From NCBI GenBank assembly GCA_030064695.1, contig JASHYV010000079.1:1-6971 (forward strand): a DNA stretch of 6,971 nucleotides. The letters run 5' to 3'. This DNA is from Thermoplasmata archaeon (GTDB taxonomy: Archaea > Thermoplasmatota > Thermoplasmata > UBA184). This document shows, piece after piece, positions 5,808-6,971 of the stretch. The position numbers and the translations under genes are program-made. Numbering within the stretch: the first letter of the stretch is position 1; each line of letters begins with the position of its first letter. The notes beneath the pieces are model-generated. The model searched no databases, was not told where the DNA came from, and saw only the letters and a list, made by a program, of their open reading frames with translations.

Positions 5808-6956
5808 CTAAGCGCGAAGTGTGCGCGGCCCTTCGAGACCGAGCTGCTGATAGACGGCTACGGTGCCGTCGACCATGGCGTCCAGCGGGAACTGGGCGAT
5901 CCGCTCGCGTCCTCGGGTGGCGAGGTCCCGTCGGAGCGAGGAGTCCTCCAACAGCCGCACGATCGAGGCCGCCGTGGCCGCGGGATCGCCCTCCGGACAC
6001 ACGAGCCCGTAGGTCCCCACGAACTCGCCCATGTCGAGCGAGTCCGCCACGACGACGGGCAAGCCGGAGTGCATCGCCTGCATCACGGACAAGGAAAACC
6101 CGATGCGCGACGGATAGAGCAGCGCGGCGACCGAGCGGAACGCGTCGCCCAGCCGACCCTCGGGAATGAACCCCACGAATCGGATGAGCTCGGAGACGCC
6201 CAGCTCGACCGCCAGCTGCCGCAGGCGGAGGATACCGGGACCGGTCCCGGCGATCAGCAACTGTGCGCCCGGCCGGCTCCGGACGACCTCAGCCCAGGCC
6301 CGGACCGCGACGTCCCCCCCTCGCTCGATCGGGTTCCACGATCCGAGGAACAGCATCCGGTCCGAGGGGTCTGGCCCGAAGAGCGGCTCGGAACTCGGAC
6401 GTGCCTCGAGGCTCGTCGGGTCGACCCCAAGCGGGACGATCGCGGTCTTGCCGCTCGGCACGCCCAGCCGCTCGACGAGGTAGCGTCGCGTGAACTCGAA
6501 CGGGCAGATGATCCGGTCGCTCCGGGCGCACGAGATGCGGATGCAGAACCGGAGGAACCGGTACCGCGCGGGATGCAGATCGAGCAGGCGAAAGGGCACC
6601 ACGTCGTGGACGGTCGTGACCAGGGGAGCCCGGCCCAGCAAGCCCGCCACGCGGCCGCCGACGGGAGAGACCGCATGCCAGAGCCCCCCTCGCTCACGCC
6701 CGACCCGGGTGAAGATGTCCGGCTCCCCCAAGACGAGCTGACGAAGATGCGTCGAGAACTGTCCGTTCTCGACCGGGCGGAACGGGAGCCCTCCGGCGGA
6801 CAATCCCTGCAGCAGGTAGTACAGATACCGGTCGATCCCGCGCCCGGTGGTGGCGGACGGGAGATACGGGTAGCCGAGGACGACCAGGTTCGGCCCGGCC
6901 CCGACGGACCCTCGCGTTGGTTCCACGAGCCTCACGGAGCCAGCCCGTTCCGCCAT
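5808..6956 (-). CDS. GT4-type (group 1) glycosyltransferase
   Basis: This 382-residue protein has the two Rossmann-like domains of a GT-B enzyme. The N-terminal domain starts with VVLGYPYLPS (24-33), has TTGRGIDRYLYYLLQGL (36-52) in the acceptor-side loop region, and HDVVPFRLLDLHP (117-129), typical of mannosyl- and glucosyltransferase-like members. The C-terminal nucleotide-sugar domain has FLGSWNPIERGG (203-214), IAGTGPG (235-241), VGFIPEG (261-267) and AMHSGLPVVVAD (294-305). The family normally transfers a sugar from a nucleotide donor; donor and acceptor are unknown, and no membrane helix is present. Oddly, both glutamates of the EX7E motif are replaced (I285 and Q293). The ATG at 6956 is the conventional start, but the frame is open to the window edge, and a TATA-like GGCTTTATGG overlaps this ATG. 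If that box is real, GTG at 6926 (372 residues) is the likelier start. Confidence 0.92.
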   Translation of the reverse strand: MAERAGSVRLVEPTRGSVGAGPNLVVLGYPYLPSATTGRGIDRYLYYLLQGLSAGGLPFRPVENGQFSTHLRQLVLGEPDIFTRVGRERGGLWHAVSPVGGRVAGLLGRAPLVTTVHDVVPFRLLDLHPARYRFLRFCIRISCARSDRIICPFEFTRRYLVERLGVPSGKTAIVPLGVDPTSLEARPSSEPLFGPDPSDRMLFLGSWNPIERGGDVAVRAWAEVVRSRPGAQLLIAGTGPGILRLRQLAVELGVSELIRFVGFIPEGRLGDAFRSVAALLYPSRIGFSLSVMQAMHSGLPVVVADSLDMGEFVGTYGLVCPEGDPAATAASIVRLLEDSSLRRDLATRGRERIAQFPLDAMVDGTVAVYQQLGLEGPRTLRA

Positions 6957-6962
6957 AAAGCC
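6953..6962 (-). promoter_or_regulatory. Possible TATA-like box overlapping the glycosyltransferase ATG
   Basis: The minus strand reads GGCTTTATGG, similar to the other boxes here. Its centre is about 31 bases before an in-frame GTG at 6926, slightly closer than the 33-39 bases seen elsewhere. It also contains the ATG at 6956, so it cannot serve as the promoter for a protein starting there. It may be chance. Confidence 0.25.
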
Positions 6963-6971
6963 GAGTCGTGA

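Noticed and set aside
4733..6971. Long plus-strand frames (4733-6169 and 6069-6971).
   Set aside because: They are mirror frames of the acetyltransferase and glycosyltransferase genes; the translations are Arg/Pro/Gly-rich and featureless, while the minus strand shows clear motifs.
1..6971. A defence island, mobile element, CRISPR array, tRNA or rRNA gene.
   Set aside because: I saw no spaced repeats, transposase or integrase motifs, cloverleaf or conserved rRNA stretch on either strand; the genes present are metabolic or cell-surface types.

Overview
The window reads as part of an archaeal chromosome with very high GC content. The archaeal call rests on promoters. Isolated AT-rich boxes (TATAA, TTTATC, TTTACC, TTTAAT, AAATA) sit in GC-rich spacers, with centres about 33-39 bases before the start codons, which implies very short or absent leaders. 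The one gene that seems to lie inside an operon has a Shine-Dalgarno sequence instead. Alanine/serine/threonine-rich surface proteins, one with a fibronectin III-like domain, would fit a high-GC member of the Thermoplasmatota. That lineage is an inference, not something the sequence proves.

Layout, left to right. (1) Minus strand, 1-380: start of a secreted or membrane-anchored protein with a fibronectin III-like domain, running off the left edge. (2) Minus strand, 465-1349: single-pass membrane protein with a proline-rich cytoplasmic tail and an external domain with four cysteines. (3) Minus strand, 1399-3132: DUF885-family metallopeptidase-like protein, probably cotranscribed with (2). (4) Plus strand, 3250-3759: Nudix hydrolase, divergent from (3) across a 117-base spacer holding two back-to-back TATA-like boxes. 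(5) Plus strand, 3830-4675: membrane protein with four predicted helices and its own promoter. (6) Minus strand, 4682-5764: acetyltransferase with an N-terminal GNAT domain and a degenerate second GNAT-like half; it converges on (5) with a 6-base gap. (7) Minus strand, 5808-6956: GT4-type glycosyltransferase whose EX7E motif is substituted at both glutamates.

The genes do not form an obvious single pathway. The cell-surface theme (genes 1, 2, 5 and possibly the glycosyltransferase) is suggestive only. I see no RNA gene, CRISPR array, insertion sequence or phage gene, and no intergenic stretch longer than about 120 bases. I find no convincing new biological system. The points most worth a second look are the glycosyltransferase active-site substitutions, the promoter/leader pattern, the uncharacterised cysteine-bearing membrane proteins, and two repeat clusters near starts.
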